Shown: piece by piece, positions 7,991 through 19,280 of the stretch | How positions within the stretch are numbered: the first letter of the stretch is position 1 | How the letters are laid out: each line of letters begins with the position of its first letter | NCBI RefSeq assembly: GCF_003666605.1 | Contig: NZ_RCIV01000020.1 | Span: forward strand, 1 to 46,714 | Length of the DNA stretch: 46,714 nt | Direction of reading: 5' to 3' | Source of the DNA: Propionibacterium australiense | GTDB taxonomy: Bacteria; Actinomycetota; Actinomycetes; Propionibacteriales; Propionibacteriaceae | Made by a program: the position numbers and the translations under genes | The notes under the pieces: model-generated | Told to the model about the DNA's origin: nothing | Database searches by the model: none | What the model saw: only the letters and a program-made list of their open reading frames with translations

Positions 7991-9226
7991 ATGGGAGAGA
8001 TCTTCGCCGGACGCTACGAACTCGTGGACCTGCTCGGGACAGGTGGCATGGGTGACGTCTGGCGCATCTGGGACCATCGGGACGGCGGCTACCGGGCCGG
8101 GAAGGTGCTCCGCCAGTCCGACTCGACCTCGCTGCTGCGGTTCATGCGCGAGGCCCGCTGGCGCTTCGACCACCCGCATCTCCTCGCGCCGAGCGGCTGG
8201 GCCGGCGAGGATGACCGCATCATCTTCGCCATGCCGCTCGTGCACGGCGGCTCCGCGGCCGGGTTGCTGCGCGACTACGGCCCGCTGCCGCAGACCTGGG
8301 TGCTGCCGGCCATCGGCCAGCTCCTCGAGGCCCTCCACGTCATCCACTCCGCCGGGCTCGTCCACCGCGACGTGAAACCGGCCAACATCCTGCTGCGCCC
8401 GGGCACCGTGCCCGACATCGTCCTGTCCGACTTCGGGACCGCCGCACCCATCGCCGAGCCCCGCCTGACCCGGGTGACCCAGGTCATCGGCACGCCCGGC
8501 TACATGTCGCCCGAGGCCCGCTACGGCGCCGACCCCGAACCCGCCCAGGACCTCTACGCGGTGGGCATCCTCCTCATCGAACTGCTGACCGGTGCCCGCC
8601 CCGGCCAGGACGAGCCGGCCCAGGTGCCGCCCCGGTTCGCCGGCACCCCGCTGGGCAACGTCATCGCGCATCTGATCGCCGATGTCCCCGCCAGGGTCAC
8701 CAGCGCCGCCCAGGCATGGCGGGAACTTGCCGCCGTCGTTCCCGAACCCCAGATCGGTGAGCCCGTCGAGGTCTTCGACCAGATCGAGCCCCTGCCGGCC
8801 GGCTGGGGTCCCCAGGGGCCGCTGGGGACCGGCCCCCAAGACACCGGCCTGCCGAGTTCCCCGAGCCCGGGCGGCCTGGACGAGTTCTACGCGCCGCCCC
8901 CGGCCAGGGCCGAGTCGGGACAGGCGCTGGGCCAGGAGCAGTTCGGCCCCTCACCCGGATGGGCTCCGGCCTCCCATCAGGAACCGGTTCCCTTCCAGGA
9001 GCCGGCGCCCTTCCAGGAGGCTGCGCCGGCCCATCCCGCGGCACCCCTTCCCGCACCGGCCAACCCGGGGCCTGAGGTGGTGCCAGTGTGCGCCCCGCCG
9101 ACACCGGCCACGGTCCCAGCCCACGCCGCGTCCAGCACGAAACCGGGCAAGGCGCAGATCGCCCCGGTGATCGTCGTCGCCGGCGGGGTGCTGTGCATCC
9201 TGGCCGCGATCATCGTGGCCCTGTGA
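7991..9226 (+). CDS. Ser/Thr protein kinase with C-terminal membrane anchor
   Basis: This 411-residue kinase looks active: glycine loop GTGGMG, likely ATP-binding lysine in AGKVL (K38), catalytic loop HRDVKPAN (H125-N132), DFG near 147-149 and GTPGYMSPE activation-segment end. After the kinase domain come about 110 Pro/Ala/Gln-rich residues and a single membrane span that ends at the last residue (APVIVVAGGVLCILAAIIVAL). So it is tail-anchored with no outside sensor domain, unlike PknB-type kinases with PASTA repeats. ATG 7991 is chosen because the kinase fold begins at once; GATACT (7976-7981) could be its -10. The alternative ATG 7937 would add 18 residues. Confidence 0.88.
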   Translation: MGEIFAGRYELVDLLGTGGMGDVWRIWDHRDGGYRAGKVLRQSDSTSLLRFMREARWRFDHPHLLAPSGWAGEDDRIIFAMPLVHGGSAAGLLRDYGPLPQTWVLPAIGQLLEALHVIHSAGLVHRDVKPANILLRPGTVPDIVLSDFGTAAPIAEPRLTRVTQVIGTPGYMSPEARYGADPEPAQDLYAVGILLIELLTGARPGQDEPAQVPPRFAGTPLGNVIAHLIADVPARVTSAAQAWRELAAVVPEPQIGEPVEVFDQIEPLPAGWGPQGPLGTGPQDTGLPSSPSPGGLDEFYAPPPARAESGQALGQEQFGPSPGWAPASHQEPVPFQEPAPFQEAAPAHPAAPLPAPANPGPEVVPVCAPPTPATVPAHAASSTKPGKAQIAPVIVVAGGVLCILAAIIVAL

Positions 9227-9256
9227 GGCGGTTGCACCGGGATGCACCCGGCCTCG

Positions 9257-9286
9257 TTGTGCTTTGCTGCAAATTACCATTAGGAT
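9257..9286 (+). promoter_or_regulatory. Promoter of the XRE regulator with TTTGC-T-GCAAA in the spacer
   Basis: TTGTGC (9257-9262) and TAGGAT (9281-9286) are spaced by 18 bp. The spacer contains the perfect palindrome TTTGCTGCAAA (9263-9273). A protein bound there would block RNA polymerase, so autorepression by the downstream regulator is likely. The -10 ends 6 nt before the ATG, so the transcript should be leaderless. Confidence 0.6.
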
Positions 9287-9292
9287 GACCGC

Positions 9293-9820
9293 ATGGCCGG
9301 TCCCGAGGAAGTCCGCACGCAGGAGGAAGTCCGCGCGCAACAGGCCGCCCTCTACGGGGCGCCGCTGTCCGAGGTCATCGGCCAGTGCGGGGCGACGCTG
9401 GGGCTGAACCAGGCCGGGCTGGCCAGGCTGCTGGGCATCTCGGCGCCCATGCTCTCCCAGCTCGTCAACGCCCGCCGCATCAAGATCGCGAACCCGGTTG
9501 CCGCCGCCCGCCTGACCCGCATGGTGACGCTGGCCTCCGACGTGCGCGAGGGGCGTCTCACCGTCGCCGCCGCCCTCGGACAGCTGGAGGCCGACAACGC
9601 CGCGGAGATCTCCGCGACGACACTGACCACGCAGCTGCACCGGACGACGGCCAGCCAGGTGCAGGAACTCTTCCGCGCCACCGCCTCCGCCTCGGACTAC
9701 CTGCGGGCCGCCGAGCTCGTCCGTCCGCTCAGCGCCGAGATCGCCGAGCTGCTCCAGGTCTTCGGCGCCGAGCGCCTCGACCGGGCGGATGCCTTCGTCC
9801 GGGCCAGAGGGCTCGGCTGA
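9293..9820 (+). CDS. XRE-type helix-turn-helix regulator
   Basis: The 175-residue protein has a helix-turn-helix at about 37-66 (LNQAGLARLLGISAPMLSQLVNARR, read in two parts: LNQAGLARLLGIS then APMLSQLVNARR). The C-terminal half is helical, with no recognised ligand domain. Residues 5-16 contain a short duplication (EEVRTQ / EEVRAQ). The gene starts 66 bp after the kinase gene, and its own promoter carries the TTTGC-T-GCAAA palindrome also represented upstream of the kinase and VWA genes. It is therefore the likely regulator of the three-gene cassette. No RNA-level ribosome binding site is seen, in keeping with leaderless translation. Confidence 0.78.
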   Translation: MAGPEEVRTQEEVRAQQAALYGAPLSEVIGQCGATLGLNQAGLARLLGISAPMLSQLVNARRIKIANPVAAARLTRMVTLASDVREGRLTVAAALGQLEADNAAEISATTLTTQLHRTTASQVQELFRATASASDYLRAAELVRPLSAEIAELLQVFGAERLDRADAFVRARGLG

Positions 9821-9882
9821 CCACCGGCCGGGCCGCACCGGCCTCTTGGGAGCTCCCGGCCCGGTGACCTAGGCTCTGCGCC

Positions 9883-10131
9883 ATGAGTGAACTCCCGCAG
9901 GACACCCCCGCAGACCAGGGCGAGGGGGCGCCCGAACCCGGGAACCCCGCCGGCCGGCAGCCCCCGGTGACCGGGAACCGGCTCGTCGACGAGGTGCTCG
10001 CCGGGCTGGGGGACCTCGACGAGTTGCCCGTCGGCGAACGCCTGGAGCGGCTGACCGCCGCCCAGCAGGGCCTCGCGGAGATCCTCGACGGCACCCGGGC
10101 CCAGCTGCCCCCGCACGGCGAGCAGGCATGA
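9883..10131 (+). CDS. Small acidic conserved protein upstream of tlyA
   Basis: This 82-residue protein has a Pro/Gly-rich N-terminus and a helical C-terminal half (NRLVDEVLAGLGDLDELP). Its position, directly before tlyA with a 4-bp ATGA overlap, equals that of Rv1693 in M. tuberculosis. The function is unknown; translational coupling suggests a link with TlyA. A TAGGCT -10 (9870-9875) lies 7 nt before the ATG, so the transcript is probably leaderless and this is the promoter for both genes. Confidence 0.78.
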   Translation: MSELPQDTPADQGEGAPEPGNPAGRQPPVTGNRLVDEVLAGLGDLDELPVGERLERLTAAQQGLAEILDGTRAQLPPHGEQA

Positions 10132-10871
10132 GCGAGCACCCCGCCCGGAGCAGGCTCGACCGGGAGCTCCCGGCCCGCGGACTGGCCAGGTCGCGCTCCC
10201 AGGCGACCGAGCTGATCCGGTCCGGCCGCGTGCGCGTCGGCGGCGCCGTCGTCACGAAGACATCGACGCCGGTCGGCCCCGGCGACCAGATCCAGGTCGA
10301 GACCGACCCGTGGGTCTCCCGCGCCGCCCACAAGCTCCTCGGCGCCCTCGACGAGTCCGGCGTGCCAGTGGGCGCCCGGGTGCTCGACGCCGGCGCCTCC
10401 ACCGGCGGGTTCACCCAGGTGCTCCTGTCCCGCGGGGCTCGCCAGGTCTACGCGGTCGACGTCGGTCACGACCAGCTCGCCTGGCAGCTGCGCACCGATC
10501 CGCGCGTCCGCGATCTGGAGGGCGTCAACCTGCGTGAGCTCACACTCGGCCACGTCGACGGGCAGCCGGTCGACATGGCCGTCGGGGACGTCTCGTTCAT
10601 CTCGCTGCGCCTCGTCATCGCGCCCATCCTCGGCGTGCTCAGCCCCGACGCGACGGCGCTGCTCCTGGTCAAACCCCAGTTCGAGGTGGGCCGCCAGCGG
10701 CTCGGCGCCCATGGCGTGGTGACCCGCGAGGCCGACCGCGAGTGGGCCGTCCACCAGGTCCTCGACGAGGCCGCCCGGCTGGGCTGGGACTGCTTCTGGC
10801 AGGCGCCGAGCCGGCTGCCCGGACCGGCCGGCAGCATCGAGTTCTTCATCGGGCTGCGCCGGGCCCGGTGA
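10128..10871 (+). CDS. tlyA: TlyA family rRNA 2'-O-methyltransferase
   Basis: TlyA methylates ribose 2'-OH groups in 16S and, in mycobacteria, 23S rRNA; the methylation is tied to capreomycin sensitivity. The 247-residue protein starts with an S4 RNA-binding domain (SRLDRELPARGLARSRSQA) and continues with a Rossmann methyltransferase domain (LDAGASTGGFTQVLL binds SAM). The catalytic residues of FtsJ-like enzymes appear in SRAAHKL, GDVSFIS, KPQFE and IEFFIG. It lies between the small acidic gene and NAD kinase, as in mycobacteria. Confidence 0.92.
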   Translation: MSEHPARSRLDRELPARGLARSRSQATELIRSGRVRVGGAVVTKTSTPVGPGDQIQVETDPWVSRAAHKLLGALDESGVPVGARVLDAGASTGGFTQVLLSRGARQVYAVDVGHDQLAWQLRTDPRVRDLEGVNLRELTLGHVDGQPVDMAVGDVSFISLRLVIAPILGVLSPDATALLLVKPQFEVGRQRLGAHGVVTREADREWAVHQVLDEAARLGWDCFWQAPSRLPGPAGSIEFFIGLRRAR

Positions 10872-10932
10872 GCCGCCGCGGGCGGTGGATTGTCCGGGGC
10901 CGGTGGCAGTGGCGATCGCTAGGCTTGCCAGC

Positions 10933-11841
10933 GTGGAAGAAACTCGTTGCGTCGCCGTCGTCATCCATCCGACCCGCCAGGAGGCGGTCGCCAGCGCGGT
11001 CGAGTTCATCGAGGGGATGCACCGGCACGGCATCGCGTGCATGGTCGAGGCCACCCACCTCGACGAGGTCCGCGCCCGGCTTCCCGAGGTCGGCGTCACC
11101 CCGCTGTCCATCGACTCCCAGGTCGAGCTCATCGCCGTCTTCGGGGGCGACGGCTCCATCCTGCGCGCCTCCGAGTGGGCGCTGCCGCGCGGCATCCCGC
11201 TGCTCGGCGTGAACCTCGGCCACGTCGGATTCCTCGCCGAGCTCGAGGCCTCCGAGATCGGCGAACTCATCGAGAAGGTCGCTGCCCGCGACTACATGAT
11301 CGAGAAACGCCTCACCCTGCGGGTGCGTGTCTTCGACGCCGACGGCGCCACGCTGTGGACCTCCTTCGCCGTCAACGAGGTGAGCACCGAGAAGGCCTCG
11401 CGACGCCGGATGGCCGACCTCATGGTCCTCATCGACGGGCGGCCGCTCTCGCGCTGGGCCTGCGACGGCGTGCTCGTCGCCTCCGCATCCGGCTCCACCG
11501 CCTACGGCTTCAGCGCCGGGGGCCCCGTCATCTGGCCGAACACCGAGGCCTTCGAGGTCGTCCCCATCGCGGCCCACGCCCTCTTCTCGCAGGCCTGCGT
11601 CGTCGCCCCGAGCTCCCAGGTGGAGCTCCAGCTGCTGGGCGATCTGACGTCCTCGGCCATCGTCTGGTGCGACGGGCGGCGCAGCTTCGAGCTGCGGCCC
11701 GGCTACTCGATCGTCGTCGAACGCCACCCGCAGGACCTGCAGATCGCCCGCCTGGCCGAGCAGCCCTTCACCACCCGGCTCGTCAAGAAGTTCGGCCTCG
11801 ACGTCGAGGGCTGGCGGGCCCCCAGACGCCAGGGGGACTGA
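10933..11841 (+). CDS. nadK: NAD kinase
   Basis: NAD kinase makes NADP from NAD. The 302-residue protein has the glycine-rich GGDGSILRA motif, the NLGHVGFLAE strand and the SASGSTAYGFSAGGP loop of this family. GTG 10933 is chosen because TAGGCT (10920-10925) sits 7 nt upstream and the N-terminus then matches the family (VAVVIHP). An upstream in-frame ATG at 10885 would add 16 unrelated residues. It ends 1 bp before recN, an arrangement conserved in actinobacteria. Confidence 0.93.
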   Translation: MEETRCVAVVIHPTRQEAVASAVEFIEGMHRHGIACMVEATHLDEVRARLPEVGVTPLSIDSQVELIAVFGGDGSILRASEWALPRGIPLLGVNLGHVGFLAELEASEIGELIEKVAARDYMIEKRLTLRVRVFDADGATLWTSFAVNEVSTEKASRRRMADLMVLIDGRPLSRWACDGVLVASASGSTAYGFSAGGPVIWPNTEAFEVVPIAAHALFSQACVVAPSSQVELQLLGDLTSSAIVWCDGRRSFELRPGYSIVVERHPQDLQIARLAEQPFTTRLVKKFGLDVEGWRAPRRQGD

Positions 11842-11842
11842 C

Positions 11843-13531
11843 GTGCTCACCAGCCTGCGCATCTCCTCGCTCGGCGTCATCGACTCCTCCGAGATCGAGC
11901 CGGCCCCCGGCCTCACCGCCGTCACCGGTGAGACCGGGGCCGGCAAGACGATGATCGTCACCGGCCTCGGCCTGCTGCTCGGCGAACGCGCCACGGCAGG
12001 GGTCGTACGGCGCGGCGCCGACCGCGCGCAGGTCGAGGGCGTCTTCACCGGCGTCGAGTCCGTCGCAGGCCGTCTCGCCGAGCTCGGCGCCGAGACCGAC
12101 GACGGCGAGCTCATCGTCGCCCGCAGGGTCTTCGGCGGTACCGGCCGATCCCGGGCCTGGCTGGGCGGGGCGCCCGCGCCCCTGGGCGCCGTCGGCCGGA
12201 TCACCGGCGAGCTCGCCACCATCCACGGGCAGTCCGAACAGCTCCGCCTCGGCACCCCGGAACGCCAGCGCGAGGTGCTCGACGCGGCCGGCGGGGCCGA
12301 ACTGGCCCAGCTGCTCCAGGACTACCGCGCGGTCTTCGAGGAGCGTCGGCGGGTCATCGCCGAACTCGACGAGCGCGTCCGGCACGCCCGCGAACGCGCT
12401 CAGGAACGCGATCTGCTCGCCTTCGGCCTCGACGAGATCTCGGCCGTCGACCCGCAGCCGGGCGAGGACGCCCGGCTCGCCGCCCAGGCCGAACGTCTCC
12501 AGGGGCTCGATGATCTGCGCATGCTCGCCGAGAGCGCCGGCCACGCCCTGTCGGGAGCGGCCGACGGCGACGCCGACGACCCCGGCGCGCTCGGGCTCGT
12601 CGGCGAGGCACGCCGGCAGGTGCGCCGGATGGCCGATGCCGACGCCCAGGCCGAGCCGCTGGCCGCCCAGCTCGACCAGCTCGCGATCCTCGTCCAGGAG
12701 GCCGCCGTCGACCTGGCCGGCTACCTGGCCGACCTCGACGCCGATCCCGGCCGGCTCGAGGCCATCACCTCGCGGCGGGCGGCCCTGGCCGCCCTCACCC
12801 GCAAGTACGGCGCCGACACCGACGAGGTGCTCGCCTGGGCCGCCGACGCCCGCGAGCGCCTGGCCGACCTGTCCGGCGACGATGAGCGCATCGAGCAGCT
12901 GCGCGCCCGGCGCGCCGAACTCGACGCCCGGCTCACCGACCGGGCCGCCCGCCTCCACGCGCTGCGCGCCGAGGCGGCTGGTGCCCTCGCCGAGGCCACC
13001 GGCGCCGAGCTCGCCGCCCTGGCGATGCCCCATGCGCGGCTCGTGTTCGACATCGAACCGCTGCCCGAACTCGGCCCGCACGGCGGCGACCAGGTGCGCC
13101 TGCTGTTCAGCGCCAACCCCGGCACGGCCCCGGCGCCGCTCGCCAGGGTGGCCTCCGGCGGTGAGCTCTCCCGGGTCCGCCTGGCCCTCGAGGTCGTCCT
13201 GGCCGGCGGCGCGCAGGGCCACACCTTCGTCTTCGACGAGGTCGACGCCGGCGTCGGCGGCCGGGTCGCCACCGAGATCGGCCGCCGGCTCAAGCGCCTG
13301 GCCGCACACTCGCAGGTCATCGTCGTCACCCACCTCGCGCAGGTGGCGGCCTTCGCCGACACGCACCTGGTGGTCGCCAAGTCGACCGACGGCCAGGTCA
13401 CCAGCTCCGACGTGCACCGCGTCGAGGGCGCCGACCGTGAGGCCGAGATCGCCAGGCTCATGGCCGGGACGGTCTCGGACACCGCCCTGCGGCACGCCCG
13501 CGAACTCCTCGCGCAGGCCGCCCAGGGCTGA
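11843..13531 (+). CDS. recN: DNA repair ATPase RecN
   Basis: RecN is an SMC-like ATPase that helps repair double-strand breaks. The 562-residue protein begins with LRISSLGVI and Walker A GETGAGKT, has two helical arms rich in Arg/Glu/Ala in the middle, and ends with the ABC signature ASGGELSRV and Walker B FVFDEVDAGVGG. Length is typical. GTG is the likely start, 1 bp after the NAD kinase stop, so the two are probably cotranscribed. Confidence 0.94.
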   Translation: MLTSLRISSLGVIDSSEIEPAPGLTAVTGETGAGKTMIVTGLGLLLGERATAGVVRRGADRAQVEGVFTGVESVAGRLAELGAETDDGELIVARRVFGGTGRSRAWLGGAPAPLGAVGRITGELATIHGQSEQLRLGTPERQREVLDAAGGAELAQLLQDYRAVFEERRRVIAELDERVRHARERAQERDLLAFGLDEISAVDPQPGEDARLAAQAERLQGLDDLRMLAESAGHALSGAADGDADDPGALGLVGEARRQVRRMADADAQAEPLAAQLDQLAILVQEAAVDLAGYLADLDADPGRLEAITSRRAALAALTRKYGADTDEVLAWAADARERLADLSGDDERIEQLRARRAELDARLTDRAARLHALRAEAAGALAEATGAELAALAMPHARLVFDIEPLPELGPHGGDQVRLLFSANPGTAPAPLARVASGGELSRVRLALEVVLAGGAQGHTFVFDEVDAGVGGRVATEIGRRLKRLAAHSQVIVVTHLAQVAAFADTHLVVAKSTDGQVTSSDVHRVEGADREAEIARLMAGTVSDTALRHARELLAQAAQG

Positions 13532-16251
<2,720 letters not shown>

Positions 16252-16259
<8 letters not shown>

Positions 16260-17202
16260 GCCCGCCGGGTCGGACGCGCTCCGGGACTGGGTCGAGGGCT
16301 ACCTCGACCATCTCGGCGTGGAACGCGGCCTGGCGGCCAACACCATCGCCGCCTACCGCCGTGACCTGGACCGCTACACCGGCTATCTGCGGGCCAGGGG
16401 GATCACCGGGCCGGGGCAGGTGACCCCGGCCGTGCTCGCCGACTACGAGCAGGCCCTGTCCGCCGGCGACGAGGAGTACCGGCCGCTTGCGGCGTCGAGC
16501 GTGGCCCGCGCCGTCGTGGCCGTGCGCAGCCTGCACGGCTTCGCGGCGGCCGAGGGCTTGGTCGCCGAGGACCTCTCGGCGGTGATCCGCCCGCCCAAGC
16601 CGGCCAGGAGACTGCCGCGCACCCTCACCACCGACCAGGTGGCCGCCCTCATCGACTCCGTCGAACGCGAGACCCCCGTCGGTCTGCGCGACGCCGCGCT
16701 GCTGGAGCTCCTGTACGGCACCGGGGCGCGCATCAGCGAGGCGCTGGCCTGGGACGTCGACGACCTCACCCGCGTCCTCGACGACCCCGCCGCCGGGCTG
16801 CGCGTCGTCGGCAAGGGCAACAAGCAGCGTGTCGTGCCGCTCGGCGGCTACGCCCGCCAGGCCGTCGACGCCTGGCTGGTGCGCGGCCGCCCCGCCCTGG
16901 CGGCCAGAGCGCGCGAGGCGAGCCCGGCGCTGCTGCTCAACACCCGCGGGGCCAGGCTCAGCCGCCAGAGCGCCTGGGAGGTCCTGCAGACCCGGGCCCG
17001 GGCGGCCGGCATCACCACCCAGATCGGCCCGCACTCCCTGCGCCACTCCTTCGCCACCCACCTGCTCGAGGGCGGCGCCGATGTGCGGGTCGTCCAAGAA
17101 CTGCTCGGCCACGCCTCGGTGACGACCACCCAGATCTACACCGAGGTCACCGCCCAGCACCTGCGGGAGGTCTACGCCAGCGCGCACCCGCGGGCGCGCT
17201 GA
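16252..17202 (+). CDS. xerD: Tyrosine recombinase XerD
   Basis: XerD acts with XerC at dif to resolve chromosome dimers. The 316-residue protein has an N-terminal SAM-like DNA-binding domain and a catalytic domain with R160 (GARISEAL), the Lys in KGNKQRVVPLG, H261-x-x-R264 (HSLRHSFATH), H287 and nucleophile Y296 (TQIYTEV). TTG 16252 is preferred because GCGGAG lies at 16236-16241; GTG 16231 is the alternative and adds 7 residues. It overlaps the Nudix gene by 8 bp. As in mycobacteria it ends the pyrG group. Confidence 0.9.
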
Positions 17203-17474
17203 GGGGCGATGCACGGCATCGTGACCGGACTCGAGGCCGCCGACGAATTCCCGATCGAGGATGCCCCACGCGACCTCATTTTCCGATGACGGGGCCCCAC
17301 AGACGGTGAACAGGGGCAGGGGAACTCGCGGGCAACGCATGGCAGCACGGGCCGGTCGCGGGCGTCCATGCACCATCATCGGGGTCGAGGCCGGGTGCGC
17401 AGCAGCGAGTGCTGCCCTCGGGCCCCGCCAGGACGACCGCATGATCCGACGCGGTCCAGAAAGATGAGGACGTG

Positions 17475-18911
17475 ATGGAACGACTCTCCAAGGCAACACT
17501 GTCAGCCGCCAACGCCGACGGCGTCACCCTGCCGCCGAGCGGCTGGGACACCCAGCGCACCGGCATCGTGCACATGGGCATCGGCGCCTTCCACCGCGCC
17601 CACCAGGCCGTCTACACCCAGGACGCGTTCGCGGCCACCGGCGACGACCGGTGGGGCATCTGCGGCGTCACCCAGCGCTCCGACAGGGTCAGGCGCCAGC
17701 TCGCCGGGCAGGACGGGCTCTACGGGGTGCTCGAACGGGCCGTCGACCACACCGGGGTGCGTGTCGTCGGCCAGGTGCGCGAGGTGCTCTTCCCCGCCGA
17801 GCAGAACGCCGAGCTCATGGCCCGCATCGCGGACCCGGCCACCCGGGTCATCACGCTGACCGTCACCGAGAAGGGCTACCGCCGCGACGGCCAGGGGGGT
17901 CTCGACCTGACCGACCCGGCCGTCGCCGCCGACCTGGCCGGCGGGGAACCGGCCAGCGCCATCGGCCGTCTCGTCCGCGGCCTGCAGGCCCGCCAGCGCG
18001 CCGGGGCCGAGCCCATCACCGTCGTCTGCTGCGACAACCTCGCGAGCAACGGGCGCGTCCTCAAGCGCCTCGTCGACGACTTCTGCGCCGCGCTCGGCGA
18101 CGACGAGCTCACCGCCTGGATCGCCTCGAAGGTCTCCTTCCCCTGCACCATGGTCGACCGCATCGCCCCGGCCACCACCGACGCCGACCGCGCCATGGGC
18201 GAGCAGATCCTCGGCCTGCACGACGAGGGCCTGGTCACCGCCGAGCTCTTCAAGCAGTGGGTCATCGAGGACGACTTCGTCGCCGAGCGCCCCGCCTGGG
18301 AGCAGGCCGGCGCCCAGCTGACCGACGACGTCGAGCCCTTCGAGAACATGAAGCTGCGGATCCTCAACGGCACGCACTCCACGCTCGCCTACGCCGGCGC
18401 CCTGCGCGGCTACCCGACGATCACCCGCACCATGGCCGACCCCGAGCTCGCCGAGCTCGCCAGCGGGCTCATCACCGAGGACGTCATCCCCGTGCTGGAG
18501 TGCCCGCCCGGCGAGGATCTGCCCGCCTACGGCGCCGAGGTGCTCAAGCGCTTCTCCAACCCGGCCCTGGCCCACAAGACCACCCAGATCGCCATGGACG
18601 GCTCGCAGAAGATTCCGCTGCGCCTGCTCAGCACGATCCGCGACAACCTGGCCGCCGGGCGCAACCCGGCCCACGCCATCACCGGCGTCGCCGCGTGGAT
18701 GGCCTACCTCGCCACCCCCGAGGCCAACGGCCTGGCCCTGCCCATCGACGACCCGATGGCCGATCGGCTGGCCGTCGTCCGCGGCTCGAAGGACCCCCGA
18801 GGCATCGTCGGGGCCCTCATGGGCATCGAGGACATCTTCGGCACGGACCTGCCCGGCAACACCGCGGTGCACGACCAGCTGGTGGACGCCGTCACGGCGC
18901 TGCTGCCCTGA
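17475..18911 (+). CDS. Mannitol dehydrogenase family oxidoreductase (UxuB/MtlD-like)
   Basis: This 478-residue NAD(P)-dependent polyol dehydrogenase has the N-terminal dinucleotide motif VHMGIGAFHRAHQA and the family catalytic residues in MKLRILNGTHSTLAY (K293, N298, H301). Long-chain members interconvert mannitol and fructose, or mannonate and fructuronate; sequence alone does not decide. No other sugar-acid genes are adjacent. ATG 17475 is chosen with GAGGA at 17466-17470; a GTG one codon earlier is also possible. The 270 bp upstream hold no gene; a 6-bp hairpin is seen at 17207-17221. Confidence 0.85.
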   Translation: MERLSKATLSAANADGVTLPPSGWDTQRTGIVHMGIGAFHRAHQAVYTQDAFAATGDDRWGICGVTQRSDRVRRQLAGQDGLYGVLERAVDHTGVRVVGQVREVLFPAEQNAELMARIADPATRVITLTVTEKGYRRDGQGGLDLTDPAVAADLAGGEPASAIGRLVRGLQARQRAGAEPITVVCCDNLASNGRVLKRLVDDFCAALGDDELTAWIASKVSFPCTMVDRIAPATTDADRAMGEQILGLHDEGLVTAELFKQWVIEDDFVAERPAWEQAGAQLTDDVEPFENMKLRILNGTHSTLAYAGALRGYPTITRTMADPELAELASGLITEDVIPVLECPPGEDLPAYGAEVLKRFSNPALAHKTTQIAMDGSQKIPLRLLSTIRDNLAAGRNPAHAITGVAAWMAYLATPEANGLALPIDDPMADRLAVVRGSKDPRGIVGALMGIEDIFGTDLPGNTAVHDQLVDAVTALLP

Positions 18912-18946
18912 TCCGCTGAGCGCGGCCCGCACCACTCGCCGAATCC

Positions 18947-18984
18947 ACGTGCCCCCGCCCGGCAGCAGCCGGCGGGGCACGTGT
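18947..18984 (+). terminator. Terminator after the dehydrogenase gene
   Basis: CACGTGCCCC (18947-18956) pairs perfectly with GGGGCACGTG (18975-18984). Inner bases add further GC pairs around CAGCAG. The hairpin lies 35 bp after the stop codon. Confidence 0.7.
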
Positions 18985-19063
18985 GGTTACGGCCCCGGCC
19001 CGAACGGACCCGAGACACGGGCTCGCGGTGTCCGGCGGGACCTGTCCCTGCACCAAGGGCAGG

Positions 19064-19104
19064 AAGCCCTGCTGCATGGTGCCCGGTCCATGCCAGCAGG
19101 GCTT
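19064..19104. terminator. Long hairpin, 16-bp stem
   Basis: AAGCCCTGCTG-CATGG (19064-19079) pairs with CCATG-C-CAGCAGGGCTT (19088-19104), leaving one bulged base and an 8-nt loop. Flanking A and T pairs make it usable in either direction. It sits between a rightward and a leftward gene. Confidence 0.6.
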
Positions 19105-19220
19105 GTCCATCGGTGTCGCCGTCGCCGGTCTTTGAGAAGGCCGCCTCGTGCCGGCGGGGGACTCGTCGGCTGCTCGGCGCGGGCGCCCATGGCCCCGCGC
19201 CCTCGGCGCCGGGGACGCAG

Positions 19221-19256
19221 GCAGGCCCCGGCCCCTGGGGAGGGGCCGGGGCCTGC
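19221..19256 (-). terminator. Terminator of the MFS gene
   Basis: A perfect 15-bp GC-rich stem (19221-19235 with 19242-19256, GCAGGCCCCGGCCCC) closes a 6-nt loop 25 bp beyond the stop of the leftward MFS gene. It lacks a strong U-tract. Confidence 0.7.
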
Positions 19257-19280
19257 CGTGGCGGGAGCCCTGCGGTGCGG

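Noticed and set aside
10885-10932. ATG 10885 as NAD kinase start
   Set aside because: It adds 16 residues without family similarity and lies upstream of the TAGGCT -10, so it would not be in the predicted transcript.
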